A stretch of DNA of 64,000 nucleotides from Datura wrightii (taxonomy: Eukaryota > Streptophyta > Magnoliopsida > Solanales > Solanaceae), in the NCBI GenBank assembly GCA_035772735.1, contig JASDFA010000020.1, positions 90,103,501 through 90,167,500 of the forward strand. The letters are read 5' to 3'. The notes below the pieces were generated by a model. That model was given only the letters and a program-made list of their open reading frames with translations. It ran no database searches and had not been told where the DNA came from. Shown here in pieces: positions 32,876-44,275 of the stretch (position 1 is the first letter of the stretch; each line of letters starts with the position of its first letter). The position numbers were made by a program, and so were the translations under genes.

Positions 32876-35180
32876 TGTGACGACCCGAACATAGGCCCGG
32901 ATCATAACACGGGACAAGGAGCCCCGAGAGACTCCAACTCGACCCATGGCATGAACATTCATCTAACTTCATATCATTAAGTGGAATACTTAACATAACG
33001 ATATAGCCAAAACATAAACATAACATAACATGTAATGATAAGCGAAACGTACTAAAATACATAAAGACTTAGTACTACAAATTGTCTGAAACCCTATATT
33101 GTATCAGATGGGTTCATGGGACAACATCCCCAACTAACCCGGTAAAAACTGAAACCAAAAAGGAACATCATAATCTGAACATATGGCCCTCGAAAAATGA
33201 GGAATCACCAAAAGGCGGATGCTAAACTCTGAAATGGACTACTGACAAGGCTGAGCTTGAGAGTCGGTTCCTGTATCATGAAATGATACAGCATAGAAAG
33301 TATGCGGTCAGTACGTGGATTGTACCGAGTATGCAAGGTAAGTAAAACAGATATTTAAAAGACATAAAAGCTCATAAATGATCATAAGAGTGGGACAACA
33401 TTCTCATAACATAAGTAGCATATGATAACTTAAGGCTCAGTGTTTCCAAAACATTTGTAATTCAATCGTAATCATAATAATAAGAGAAAAAGGCTTTATT
33501 GAACATGACTTGAGCCAATGTGCATAATCATAAACATGCATAAATCATGAGGATTAGTGGGAGATTCTTATAACCGACATACCCCATATGAGCACACATG
33601 GAGCCCAACCTGTAAGTCCCTAGTCAGGAGGGTATTCGTACCTTGTCAAAGGTAGAACCATGAAGGGAGTGATATAACACATGAAAGGGCCCATTTGGGC
33701 AATAGGACAGTCACAAGGGAGGTCCCACCATGTCCTACGATGGCATATAGTTTTGAGATTTGGGGCAAAACCTGGGCCCCTAACCTACTCGATGTTAAAT
33801 ACTACTCCCAAAACATATATAGTGTTCATAGTATAATATGCATGAGATTCATAGGCTAGTTAAATCATGATAATCATAAACATGCTCGTAAATACATGAA
33901 CTAGGCATGAGGGTAAGGCCCGTGGGTCGGCTAAAACATAATTAGTAAAATCATAAGATTCATGCATACTTATAAATCATATATAGACTTTGTAAATCAT
34001 CAATTCATAATTGACATTTGAATAAATCCATATTACGAATCATAAATCATGATGGTTTTATGAACATCAACAATTGAGGTAAAAATCATAGCTCGAGTCA
34101 TCATAGAACATGCATAATTAGGCTTAATTTAGTAGAAATCAAAATAAATAAATTTATACTCAAAATAGTTGTAAAATCTTACCATAATTCATAAAATATG
34201 ATGTAAATCACAAAAGATAATAACCCATTGATAGATCATTAGAATTCCACAAGATTTGAGTTAAACCCCCATAAGATTTTTTTATCAAACTTCATGAATT
34301 AGGAGAGATTGGGCATGGGTGTGAACGAAAACACCCATTCATAACCCTACATACCTGTAAATGGATGATTCTTACCCTCCCTTGAATGCCCAAGAAGGAA
34401 CTGAAGAAAACCTTGAAGACAAGCTTGATCACCTCTTAAATCCTTAATCTTTGCATGCATGAGAATGAATAGACTAGAAGGGCTTAACCTATCCTAATAC
34501 ACTCAGAAAATAACTTAAAAAGATGTAGTTTATCACCATAGAACGTAGGAATGATGAAAATACCCTTGATGAAAAACCCTGAAAAATCTGCACTGACGAA
34601 CTAACAGGCGGACTGACGGGTAGTTGGAGGATACCACCACTCATGGTATCCATCCATCGTATGAACTGCCAAAATCCCTGTTCTCAAATTTGACCCCACG
34701 ACTCGAAAGGATGAGTCGTCCTATCAGACAATGGGTCGTTACATCATCCATTGTTTCCTCCTTCAGGTCTTGTACTGATCCTTCCAACGAGCCTCAGCAC
34801 GACTCGTTACGGCCTCCAATAAGTTGTGGCTGCCTTCTGAGATGTAGACCGAAAAAATATTGATATACCACACAACGACTGGTGACCACGACCCGTTACT
34901 TCTCACAATAGGTCGTGAAATGACCAGTTATTTCCCGTGATGCTGAAGCGCAGCTCTCACCACGACTCATAACAACGGCTCTTTGTATTAAACAATGGGT
35001 CATTACTTCATCCATTGGTTCCCAGCTGCTACCAGTCCATGACTTTGCACGACTGTTTCCCACAAGTCGTTGGTTGGACCAACGATCCATTGGGTCGTCC
35101 ATCCTATGGGAATTTCCCCAATTTCAACCACTTCCAATTTAAATCCCGGGTCTAATCTTAGGTACTTCGAGGGTATTACA
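32876..35180 (-). repeat. 3' LTR of D
   Basis: 2305 bp; on the plus strand TGTGACGACCCG...GGGTATTACA. Hairpins at 33272-33290 (TGTATCATGAAATGATACA) and 33309-33327 (CAGTAC...GTACCG). Donor-like CAGGTATGTAGGG on the minus strand near 34355-34343. Word array at 34600-35110. Confidence 0.9.
34600..35110. repeat. array of ACGACTCGT / GGGTCGT words (D 3' LTR)
   Basis: About a dozen degenerate units such as CCACGACTCGAAAGG, GGATGAGTCGTCC, CAATGGGTCGTTAC, GCACGACTCGTTAC, CACGACCCGTTAC and CACAAGTCGTTGG. The 5' LTR has the matching array at 41930-42420. Confidence 0.75.
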
Positions 35181-35195
35181 ACATCTCCCCTTGGG
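35181..35195 (-). promoter_or_regulatory. polypurine tract of D
   Basis: On the minus strand TTCCCAAGGGGAGATGT runs straight into the 3' LTR start TGTAATACCC. Confidence 0.82.
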
Positions 35196-35424
35196 AACCT
35201 TCGTCCTTGAATGTTGAAAACATACAGAAAATAGAGACATGCAACCATTATAATCAAATACTGATCATTTAAACCGAAAACTAATGGAATCACTATCTCC
35301 GATTCAAACCACATAGCTGAACTGATTTCATGATTAACATACACATCCATATACATAAAAGAAACTTGAACACATGAACTGAACATGAAAACTAAATAGA
35401 GTTTTAGGGCAAAACTAATACCTC

Positions 35425-38400
35425 AAGTTGGAACTGAGCCAGTAGAAAATAAATGGGGTATCTAGCCATCATATCCTCTTCGGCCTCCCACGTAGCTCCT
35501 TCAACATGCTAATTCCTCCATAACACTTTAACTAAAGCTACTTCCTTGTTCCTTAGCATTCGAACCTACCGATCTAGTATTTCTACCGGAACCTCCTCAA
35601 AACTGAGGCTGTCTTTCACACCAACACTGTCCACCGGAATAACTAGAGTTGGGTCACCCAAACACTTCTTCAAGAGAAACACATGGAATACAGGATGCAC
35701 AAAAGCTAATTCTGAGGGAAACTCCAATTTATAAGCCACCTTGCCAATACATCTCACTATCCGGTACGGGCCAACATAGCAGGGACTAATTTTTTCTTCT
35801 TTCCAGACCTCATCACTCCCTTCATGGGAGACACCTTCAGGAATACCCAGTCATCAACTTCAAATTCTAATTCTCTTCTTCTTACATCAGCATAGGACTT
35901 TTGGCGACTCTGGGCAGTTTTCAACTGATCCCTTATTAATTTAACCTTCTTCATAGCCTCATAAACTAAATTTGGCCCTATCATCATTGCTTCGCCAACC
36001 TCAAACCATCCAATGGGCAACCTACACCTCCACCCATAGAGAGCCTCGAATGTTGTCATCTGGATACTGGAATGATAGTTGTTGTTGTATGCAAATTCCC
36101 TAAGAGGAAAATGCTCATCCCAGCTACCTTTGAAGTCAATCATGCATGCTTTCAACATGTCCTCGAGAGTCTGAATTGTCTGCTCCGCTTGGCCATTCGT
36201 TTGTGGGTGAAATGTGGTGCTAAGCTTAACATGTGTACCAAGCCCTTTTTGAAATGACCTCCAAAACTAAAAGGTAAATTGAGTACCTCTCTCTGAAATG
36301 ATGGATAAGGGCACTCCACGCAATCGAACTAGCTCCTGGATATGTAGTTTAGCATAATCCTCCGCCGAATCCGTGATTTTTACTAGTAGAAAATGAGCAG
36401 CCTTGGTCAACTGTCTACCACAACCCAAATGGAGTCATATTGTCGACGAGTGTGAGGCAAACCTATGATGAAGTCCATATTGATTTCTTCCCACTTCCAA
36501 GTAGGAATGTTTATATCTTGAAGCACACCTCCTGGTCTCCGGTGTTCGACCTTTACTTGCTGATAGTTCGGACATTATGTTACAAATTCTGCAATATCCT
36601 TCTTCATGCCATTCCACCAATAGACTTTTCGTAAGTCACGGTACATCTTGGTGGCACCTGGATGGTTAGAGTACCTAGATCCATGAGCCTTGTGCAACAT
36701 CTGACTCCTCAAATCATCTACATCCAGAACACATAGGCAACCTTGATACCGAAGGACACCATCTCCCCCTTTGGAGAAGACCTCTACCTTCTGATTCTAA
36801 ATGGATTCCTTCAACTTTACCAAAATCGGGTCCTCATCTTGCCAAGCATTTAGATTAGTCACCAAGGACGATTCTGATTTGTTCTGGACCACAACACCGC
36901 CATCGGTCGAGTCAACCAACATATCTCCCAACCTTGCGAGTCGATGCACATCCTTCACCAACTCCTTTTTCCCCTCATTCACATGGGACACACTCTCCAT
37001 AGAGAGCCTACTAAGTGTTTCCGCTACCATATTGGCCTTACCCGGATGGTAAAGAACTCTCATATCGTAATCCTTGAGTAGCTCTAACCACCTCCTTTGC
37101 TGAAGATTGAGATCCTTCTGAGTAAACACATATTGTAAGCTCTTATGTTCCGTAAACACATCCACTTGGACCCCATACAAGAAATGTCGCCATATCTTCA
37201 ATGCGAATACCACCGCGGCCAATTCAAGATCATGGGTCGGGTAATTCTTCTTATGAACTTTTAATTGTCTAGAGGCATATGCTATAACCTTTCCGTGTTG
37301 CATCAATACACCCCAACTCCTATTCTTGAAGAATCAAAATACACCACAAACCCATCATTACCCTCTGATAGAGTTAACACGGTGCTAAAGTAAGTCAAGT
37401 CTTCAACTCTTGGAAGCTTTTCTCACAAGCCTCCAACCATTGGAATTTCACCTTCTTCTGGGTCAATTTGGTCAAAGATGCTGCAATCGAGGAGAAACCC
37501 TCAATGAACCTCCGGTAGTGGCCAGCTAAACCCAAGAAACTCTGAATATCTGAAGGATTCACCGATCTAGGCCAATTCTTCACCGCATCTATTTTTTGAG
37601 AGTCCACCTTTATGCCTTCGCTTGATACCACATGGCCCAAAAATGCTATGGAATTCAACCAAAACTCACACTTGCTGAATTTGCTGAATAATTGGCATTC
37701 CTTGAGAGTCTGAAGCACTATTCTCAAATGAGCGGCATGTTCCTCCTCGCTCCGAGAGTATACCAGAATGTCATCAATAAACACAATCACGAACATGTCC
37801 AGGTATGGCTTGAATACCTTGTTTATCAAGTTCATAAAAGTTGTAGGGGCATTCGTTAGTCCAAAAGACATAACTACAAACTCATAATGGCCATACCGCA
37901 TTCTAAAGGCTGTCTTCAGGATGTCACACTCCAAAACTCTGAGCTGATAATACCTGGATCTGAGGTCTATCTTCGAGAAGCACTTGGCACCCTGAAGTTG
38001 GTCAAAAAAATCATCAATCCGGGGGTAGGGGATACCTGTTCTTGACAGTGACTTTGTTCAATTGTCGATAATCAATAGACATCCGAAGAGAAACATCCTT
38101 CTTCGAACGAATAAGACTGGTGCACCCCATTGAGACTTGCTCGGTCTAATGAAACCCTTATCTAACAGGTCCTTCAACTACTCTTTCGACTCTTTTAGCT
38201 CGACTGGATCCATTCTGTAAAGAGGAATCGATATAGGTTGCATGTCGGGGAGACGGTCAATACCAAAATCAATCTCCCGCTCAGGAGGGATTCTCGGTAA
38301 ATCATCTAGGAATACCTCTAGATACTCACATACTACTGGAACTGACTAAATAGTCGAGGTTTTGGACTCAACATCCTTAACCCTAAATAGATGATACAGA

Positions 38401-38999
38401 CAACCCTTGGAAATCATCTTTTTGTCCTTAAGGTAGGAAGTAAAATGACCTACAGGCACGACCGAACAACCCTTCCACTCCAAGACTGACTCACCCGAAA
38501 AGCGAAACTCCACTGCATAGGCTCTACAATTAACAGAAGTATAACACGCATACAACCAATCCATGCCCAGAATAATATCAAAGTTAGTCATGGCCAACTC
38601 TACAAGGTCTGAGAAGGTAACTTTATGCAATATGGTAATTGGGCAACCTCTATACACCCACCTAGCTACAACCGAATCACCAACAGGAGTAGAAACTGAA
38701 AATGGTTCTAACAGAGTCTCAGGACTAACTCCAAAGCTACTAGAAATATAAGGTTTCACAAAAGACAGGGTAGCCCCTGGATCTAATAAAGCATAAGAAT
38801 CAAGGTGGAACACTCGTAACCTACCAGTAACCACATCCGGTGAAGTCTCCTGCTCCTGACAGGTCGTAAGGGCATAGAACCTATTCTGGCACTGACCGCT
38901 AGCTGAACTAGTCAAGGCACCTTGCTGAGAGGGACATGATGCTAGAGCAGCTGAACTAGTGGCTGGCAAACAGGCTCTGCCACCCCATGATCTAGCCAA
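35425..38999 (-). pseudogene. pol: pol of chromovirus D: protease, RT, RNase H, integrase, chromodomain
   Basis: Protease near 38800 (LLDPGATLSFVKP), RT 37950-37395 (MRYGHYEFVVMSFG, FVIVFIDDILVYS), RNase H 37400-36990 (HDLELAAVVFALKIW; the usual TDHKSLQ is TEHKSLQ), integrase 36760-35760 with zinc segment in which the last Cys is Tyr (CPNY), catalytic blocks INMDFIIGL and the Glu in GQAEQTIQTLE, then the chromodomain-like tail 35600-35425 (EEVPVEILDR, LRNKEVALVKVLW). The open stretch 37934-37395 is uninterrupted, as is 37306-36797. Stops and shifts elsewhere (near 38346, 38140, 37390, 36795, 36590, 35566). Closest relative in the window is B. Confidence 0.9.
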
Positions 39000-40008
39000 A
39001 GGGCAATCCCTGAGTCTGTGTCTGGGTTTGCCACACCCGAAACAAGCGTCTGAGCCAACTAGGCACCTCCCTAGGTGATTCTATGCACCTTGCACAAGCT
39101 GGGAAAGTGCGCTCTATCTGCATGCTACCCTGACCCCTTGAATCTAAAACCCTGCTCCTCCGATCCCCTTGTGATCTAGATGGTGTACTAGTTGATGATG
39201 GTGCTGGAGCAAAAGACCTGTGATGAGACTGCTGGCATTGTCCATCCCTCGATCTAGGCTAAGAAATCCCATAATTGTCTGTCCTGGCCCTCTTGGCCTC
39301 TCTCTGCCTCTGATACACCGACTCCATCTACTGGGTATGCAACACTATGCGGGGAAAATCTCTATCCCAATGCAACGTAGCGATCCTACAGTCCTTATCC
39401 AAGTAGTCCACCACTCCATGCACAAATCGGTTCACCCGATCCCTCTAGTCTACCATTAACTCTGGTGCATACCTGGATAAGTGGGTGAACTCCAGAGTGT
39501 ACTCCTAAATCGACATATCACCCTGCTTCAGATTTACAAACTCGGCCGCCTTCAGGTCCCTCATCTCACGAGGGAAGAACCAATCCAAAAAGGCTGCATG
39601 AAAATCTTCCCAACCTATAGGGCTTGCCCCCGTTGCCCTACTGTCTTCCATTGCTTAAACTAGATATACGCCACCCCTTTCAGCTGATAAGAGGCCAAAT
39701 CAATGCACTCCTCATTTTTCACCCCTATGACCTGGGTGATCTTTAGAATCTCATCGATGAATTCGTGCGGGTCCTCATCTACCTTGGACCCAAGGAACTC
39801 CGGCGGGTTCATCCTCAAGAAATCTCTGACTCGAGCCGCTGCTGCATTTCCATTTTGCAGAACATGCACAACAGCCTACTAATTGACCTATTGGTTTTAG
39901 TGCTTGGTGCTCCTTAACTGGTGGGGCTTGCTGGTGCCCATTACCGTTGCCATCCTCGTGACCTTTACCATTCCCATTTCTCCTACCATTCATTCTTCGA
40001 GGAGCCAT
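39000..40008 (-). pseudogene. gag: gag of chromovirus D
   Basis: ATG at 40008 gives MAPRRMNGRRNGNGKGHEDG, homologous to B gag. After a shift near 39885 the capsid reads VRDFLRMNPPEFLGS and DEDPHEFIDEILK (39869-39660). Further decay follows, then an intact knuckle CFGCGKPRHRLRDC near 39050-39005. The ATG lies five bases after a strong acceptor-like TTGCAG (40018-40013), so the leader may be spliced. Confidence 0.85.
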
Positions 40009-40012
40009 GATT

Positions 40013-41692
40013 CTGCAATTATGAATAGTACGAATTAGAAGGATAGAGAGACATTTCATCACATGACATAGATCAAGAAAGAAGGGAACATTTCCTAAAT
40101 GTCTCGTAGACTCTTCATCATAAGTGTGGTGCGCTTCACACCCATAAAAAAGACTCTACTTAATACGCTTTCAGACACCCTAGGACACTTCAAACCTATT
40201 GCTCCGATACCAAGTTTGTCAAGACACAAATGTAGTCTCGGATTGTAACACCAGACAAGGAGCCACGAGAGACTCCAAGTCGACCCATAGCATGAACATT
40301 CATCTAACTTCATATAATTAAGAAGAATACTTAACATAATGATATAGAAGAAACATAAACATAGCATAACATGGCATGATAAACGGAACGCACAAAAATA
40401 CATAACAGTTGAGTACTACAAATTGTCTAAAAGCCTCTATCATATCAGATGGGTTCATGGGACAACATCCCCAACTAACCCTGCAAAATCTGAAACCAAC
40501 AAGGAACATATAATCTGAACATATGGCCCTCAGAAAATGAGGACTCACCAAAAGGCTGGATGCTAAACTCTAAAATGGACTACTGACGGGGCTGAGCCTG
40601 AAAGCCAAGTCCTGTATCATGAAATGATACAGCATAGAAAGTATGAAATCAGTACGTGGAATGTACCGAGTATGCAAGGTAAGTAAAACAGACATGTAAA
40701 ATACATAAAAGCTCATAAATGATCATAAGAGTGCGACAACATGCTCATAACATAAGTAGTATACAATAACATACAGCTCAAGGTTTCCAAAACATTCGTA
40801 ATTCAATTGTAATAATAATCATAAGAGAAAAAGGCTTTATTGAACATGACTTGAGCCAATGGGCATAATCATAAACATGTATAAATCATGAGGAATAGTG
40901 AGAGATTCTTATAACCGACATACCCCATATGAGTACACATGGAGCCCGACCTGTAAGTCCCTAGTGGGGAGGGTGTTCGTAGCATGCCAAGGGTAGAACA
41001 ATGAAGGGCATGCTATCTCACTTAAAAGGGCCCATTTGGGCAAGGGGACAGTCACAAGGGAGCTCCCATCATGTCCTATGGTGTCACGTAGTTCTGAGAT
41101 TCAGGGCAAAACCTGGGCTCCTAACCTACTCGGTGTATACTACTCCTAAAACGTATATAGTGCTCATAGTATAATATGCATGAGATTCATGTGCTATTTA
41201 AATCATGATAATCATAAACATGCTCGTAAATACGTGAACTAGCCACAAGTGTAAGGACCATGGGTCAGCCAAAACATAATTAGTAAAATCATAAGATTCA
41301 TGCATACTTATAAATCATATATATACTTTGTAAATCATCAATTCATAATGGAAATTTGAATAAATCCATATAATGAATCTTAAATCATGATAGGTTTATG
41401 AACATTAACAATTGAGGTAGAAATCATAGCTCGATTCATCATAGAACATACTAAATTAGGCTTAATTTAGTAAAAATCAAAATAAATAAAGTTAATACTC
41501 AAAATAGTTGTAAAATCTGACCATAATTTTTAAAATATGATGTAAATCACAAAAGAAAATAACACATTGATAGATCATTAGAATTCCACAAGATTTGAGT
41601 TAAAACTCCATAAGATTTTTTATCAAACTTCATGAATTAGGAGAGTTTGGGCATGGGTGTGAATGGAAACACCCATTCATAACCCTACATAC
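40013..41692 (-). other. candidate leader intron of D
   Basis: Minus strand: donor CAG|GTATGTAGGG with GT at 41692-41691 inside the 5' LTR, and a T-rich acceptor ...CATAATTGCAG ending at 40013, five bases before the gag ATG. It would remove 1680 bases including the rest of the LTR and the primer site. The donor is kept in the 3' LTR of D and in the solo LTR at 29864. Inferred from consensus only. Confidence 0.35.
40200..40212 (-). other. primer binding site of D, tRNA-iMet
   Basis: Minus-strand TGGTATCGGAGCA, four bases from the LTR; one mismatch to the initiator tRNA-Met site. Confidence 0.88.
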
Positions 41693-42492
41693 CTGTAAAT
41701 GGTTGATTCTTACCCTCTCTTGAGTGCCCAAGAAGGAATTGAAGAAAATCTTGAAGACAAGCTTGATCATCTCTTAAATCCTTTAACTCTGCATGCATGA
41801 GAATGAATAGACTAGAAGGGATTAACCTATACTAATATACCCATAAAATAACTTAAAATGACGTAGTTCAGGACCTTAGAGCATAGGAATGATGAAAATA
41901 CCCTTAATGCAAAACCTTGAAAATTCGGCAGTGACGAACTAAAGGGCAGACTGACGGGTCGTTGGAGGATACCATGACTCGTGGTATCCTTCCATCATTT
42001 GCACTGCCAAAATCCCTGTTCTCATATTCAACCCCATGACTCAACAGGATGAGTCATCCTATCAGACAATGGGTCATTACATCGCTCGTTGTTTCCTCCT
42101 TCAGGTCCTATACTGATCCTTCCTACGAGCCTCACCATGACTCATTACATCCTCCAACGAGTTGTGGTCCCTTCTGAGACGTAGACCAAGAAAAATATTA
42201 ATATACCATACAACGACCAGTGACCACGACCCGTTACTTCTCACGACGGGTCATGAAATGACCCATTATTTCCCTTGGTGATGAAGCCCAACTCTCACCA
42301 TGACAACGGATCGTTACTTCACCCTTTGGTTCCCCACTGCTACCAATCCATGACTTCCCACAACTGCTTCCCATGGGTCATTGATTGGACCAACGATCTG
42401 TTGGGTCGTTCGTCTTGTGGGATTTTCCCAATTTCAGCCAACTTCAAATTTTAAATCCCGGATCTAATTTTAGGCACTTCCGGGGTATTACA
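40217..42492 (-). repeat. 5' LTR of D
   Basis: 2276 bp; aligns with 32876-35180 over its length. Hairpins at 40613-40631 and 40650-40668. Word array 41930-42420. On the plus strand it ends GGGGTATTACA. Confidence 0.9.
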
Positions 42493-42604
42493 CCTACTTT
42501 TTTATTTTTTTCATAAAGAAAGTAAAAGAAAATAAATATTATAGGCTATGAGATAAAAGAAAGAGAGGTTGGATGTCTAATAGAAATAGAACACAATTGT
42601 CTAA

Positions 42605-42840
42605 CAACTGGCAGCACCTGTACCAGACCTGTGTTTCATAGGTTGAGACCTGCTGTTCACAGGTGTTGGTAGATTACCAAAAAAATTAATTACCACCTGC
42701 ATTTCGCAGGTTGTGATCCGCGGTTCATAGGTGCGATGTAGGATGGGGTAGTGCACCTGAAGCTTAAACCCTCTCCTGCATTGCAACCTGTATTTCACAG
42801 ATTATCGTCCGCGATTTTGCAGTTGCTCAGTAGTAGCTAA
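42605..42840. repeat. ACCTGC/GCAGGT palindrome block, leader side
   Basis: Five or six units: ACCTGTGTTTCATAGGT, ACCTGCTGTTCACAGGT, ACCTGCATTTCGCAGGT, GATCCGCGGTTCATAGGT, ACCTGTATTTCACAGAT, TCCGCGATTTTGCAG. Arms pair; loops are GNTTCN-like. Confidence 0.75.
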
Positions 42841-43744
42841 CATCGAATTTCATGCCTATTTTTCACAAGTATGAACTCAACCACTATCTAACGGGTACTC
42901 AAACTTCCCCAAAAGATTTATCAACAATATCAACACAATTTCAACCATTTGGACCACTCAACGACAGTTCTTAAGATGGATGTTACCCCGTCTATCATCG
43001 AGAAACATCAAGTGACCCCTTCAACCCATATTCACAAAGAAACTTCACATTTTGAACTACTCACCCAACTATCACATTTTCATCTACATCAAGAACCAAA
43101 GAAAAGATGATGATTTTCCCTTAAGAAAGACGTCAGCCTATCTATCATCGGGAAAAATCGTGCATCTCAAGCAAGTGGATTACTCAAAATTTACCGTCAA
43201 CTAAAATTTCAAAGCATAAGAACACAAGCAAGAGGCATAATCATCACAAAACAACACTTCCTACCCAATTAATTTTGTAATTTCAAGCTTATCCATAACA
43301 CTTACAAACATCAATTTCCTTATGAACAAGAAAAGCAAGTAATGGGAAGTGGGGGAAAACATGGGTCATGGAAAATCAGGGCTATTATGCTTTCTTATCT
43401 GAAAATACCATGAAAACTCAAGAATTCAAGAAAACATACCAAATAAAGTTAATAGTAAAGAGAAATGGAACTAAAACATTTTCTCACAAGGTATGGCCGA
43501 CCCTAAGCCCTTTCTTCTTCTTTATATGGTGTCTAAAGTGAGAAGTGATGTTAGAAATAGTGGAGAAATGGTGGGTTTTATAGGAATGAAAGAAGAGAAG
43601 AGATTGGTGCATTTTAATATGGTATTAATGGAGGAATCTGGAAAGTTGTAGTGGTAGTTGGAAAGTGGAGAAGGTGAAAGGATAGTGTAGAAAAATGGGA
43701 GTTTTGGAAAGTGGGAAAAAGTTTAAAAGATCTGGGTCAGCCAT

Positions 43745-44110
43745 GGATCGAGTTTGTTCAATGGGTCAGTCTACATTTCAAAGACCTTTCATACATGTAC
43801 TTGCACCAGATCTGCGGCCGCAGAACTGCACCTGCAAAATATAGATTGAAATGTTGGTTGCCTCATTTCTTCGCAGTTCACTGCTATGTGTCTGCAACAA
43901 ACCTGCATTTCGTAGGTCTCACGTAGATTTCCTCATTTTGCACAATTTTTTCTAGGTATTCTTCTTTGAATCTTTTAAAGACCTGCATTCCACGGATCCT
44001 CATCTGTTTTTTGTACGAAAGATGCAGGCAGGCTCGAATTTTTCCAGGTCTACTGGTTCAAAGTTGCATCTGTCCTGCGTTCTATGGGTTTGCAGCTGCG
44101 TTTTGCAGGT
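43745..44110. repeat. ACCTGC/GCAGGT palindrome block, upstream side
   Basis: Units include CTGCGGCCGCAG, ACCTGCATTTCGTAGGT, ACCTGCATTCCACGGATC, TGCGTTCTATGGGT and TGCGTTTTGCAGGT, spaced 40-70 bases. Same words as 42605-42840 but on the other side of the TATA-like sites. Confidence 0.7.
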
Positions 44111-44219
44111 CTTAAGCAGTTTCCATCCCCTATTTTCTTCCACTTAGTTTTCTATCCAATCCATCCTACAAAACAAAAAAACAAAATAAGTAAACTGCAA
44201 ATGAATTTGAAGACACTTA

Positions 44220-44262
44220 GGTTGCCTCCCAAGAAGCGCTTGATTTACGTTGCAGCACGACG
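44220..44262 (-). other. conserved Athila post-integrase motif (element H)
   Basis: Minus-strand CAAGCGCTTCTTGGGAGG followed by CAACC, 14 bases after the end of the integrase frame. Same motif as at 1440-1484 and 58241-58285. Confidence 0.7.
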
Positions 44263-44275
44263 ATTTTCCTCTATG

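Larger units (their letters stand above)
32876..42492 (-). mobile_element. chromovirus D (Tekay/Del type), full length, minus strand
   Basis: 5' LTR 42492-40217, primer site 40212-40200, gag 40008-39000, pol 38999-35425, polypurine tract near 35195-35181, 3' LTR 35180-32876. Flanks CCCAC (32871-32875) and CCTAC (42493-42497) look like a target duplication with one change. It landed in the leader of PF-1, about 40 bases upstream of its ATG. Gag and pol are homologous to B throughout, and are interrupted by stops and shifts. Confidence 0.92.
42493..44219 (-). other. promoter/leader region of PF-1 with ACCTGC/GCAGGT arrays
   Basis: No ORF of note. Read on the minus strand: palindromic block 44110-43745 (for example ACCTACGAAATGCAGGT at 43917-43901), TATA-like CCTATAAAACCC near 43582 and CATATAAAGAAG near 43535, a donor-like TTTG|GTATGTTTTC near 43440, second palindromic block 42840-42605 (ACCTGCGAAATGCAGGT at 42711-42695), a pyrimidine-rich stretch near 42540-42500, then (across element D) the PF-1 ATG at 32836. 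PF-2 has the same order with a different palindrome (53050-54227). Exact LTR edges could not be fixed. Confidence 0.55.
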
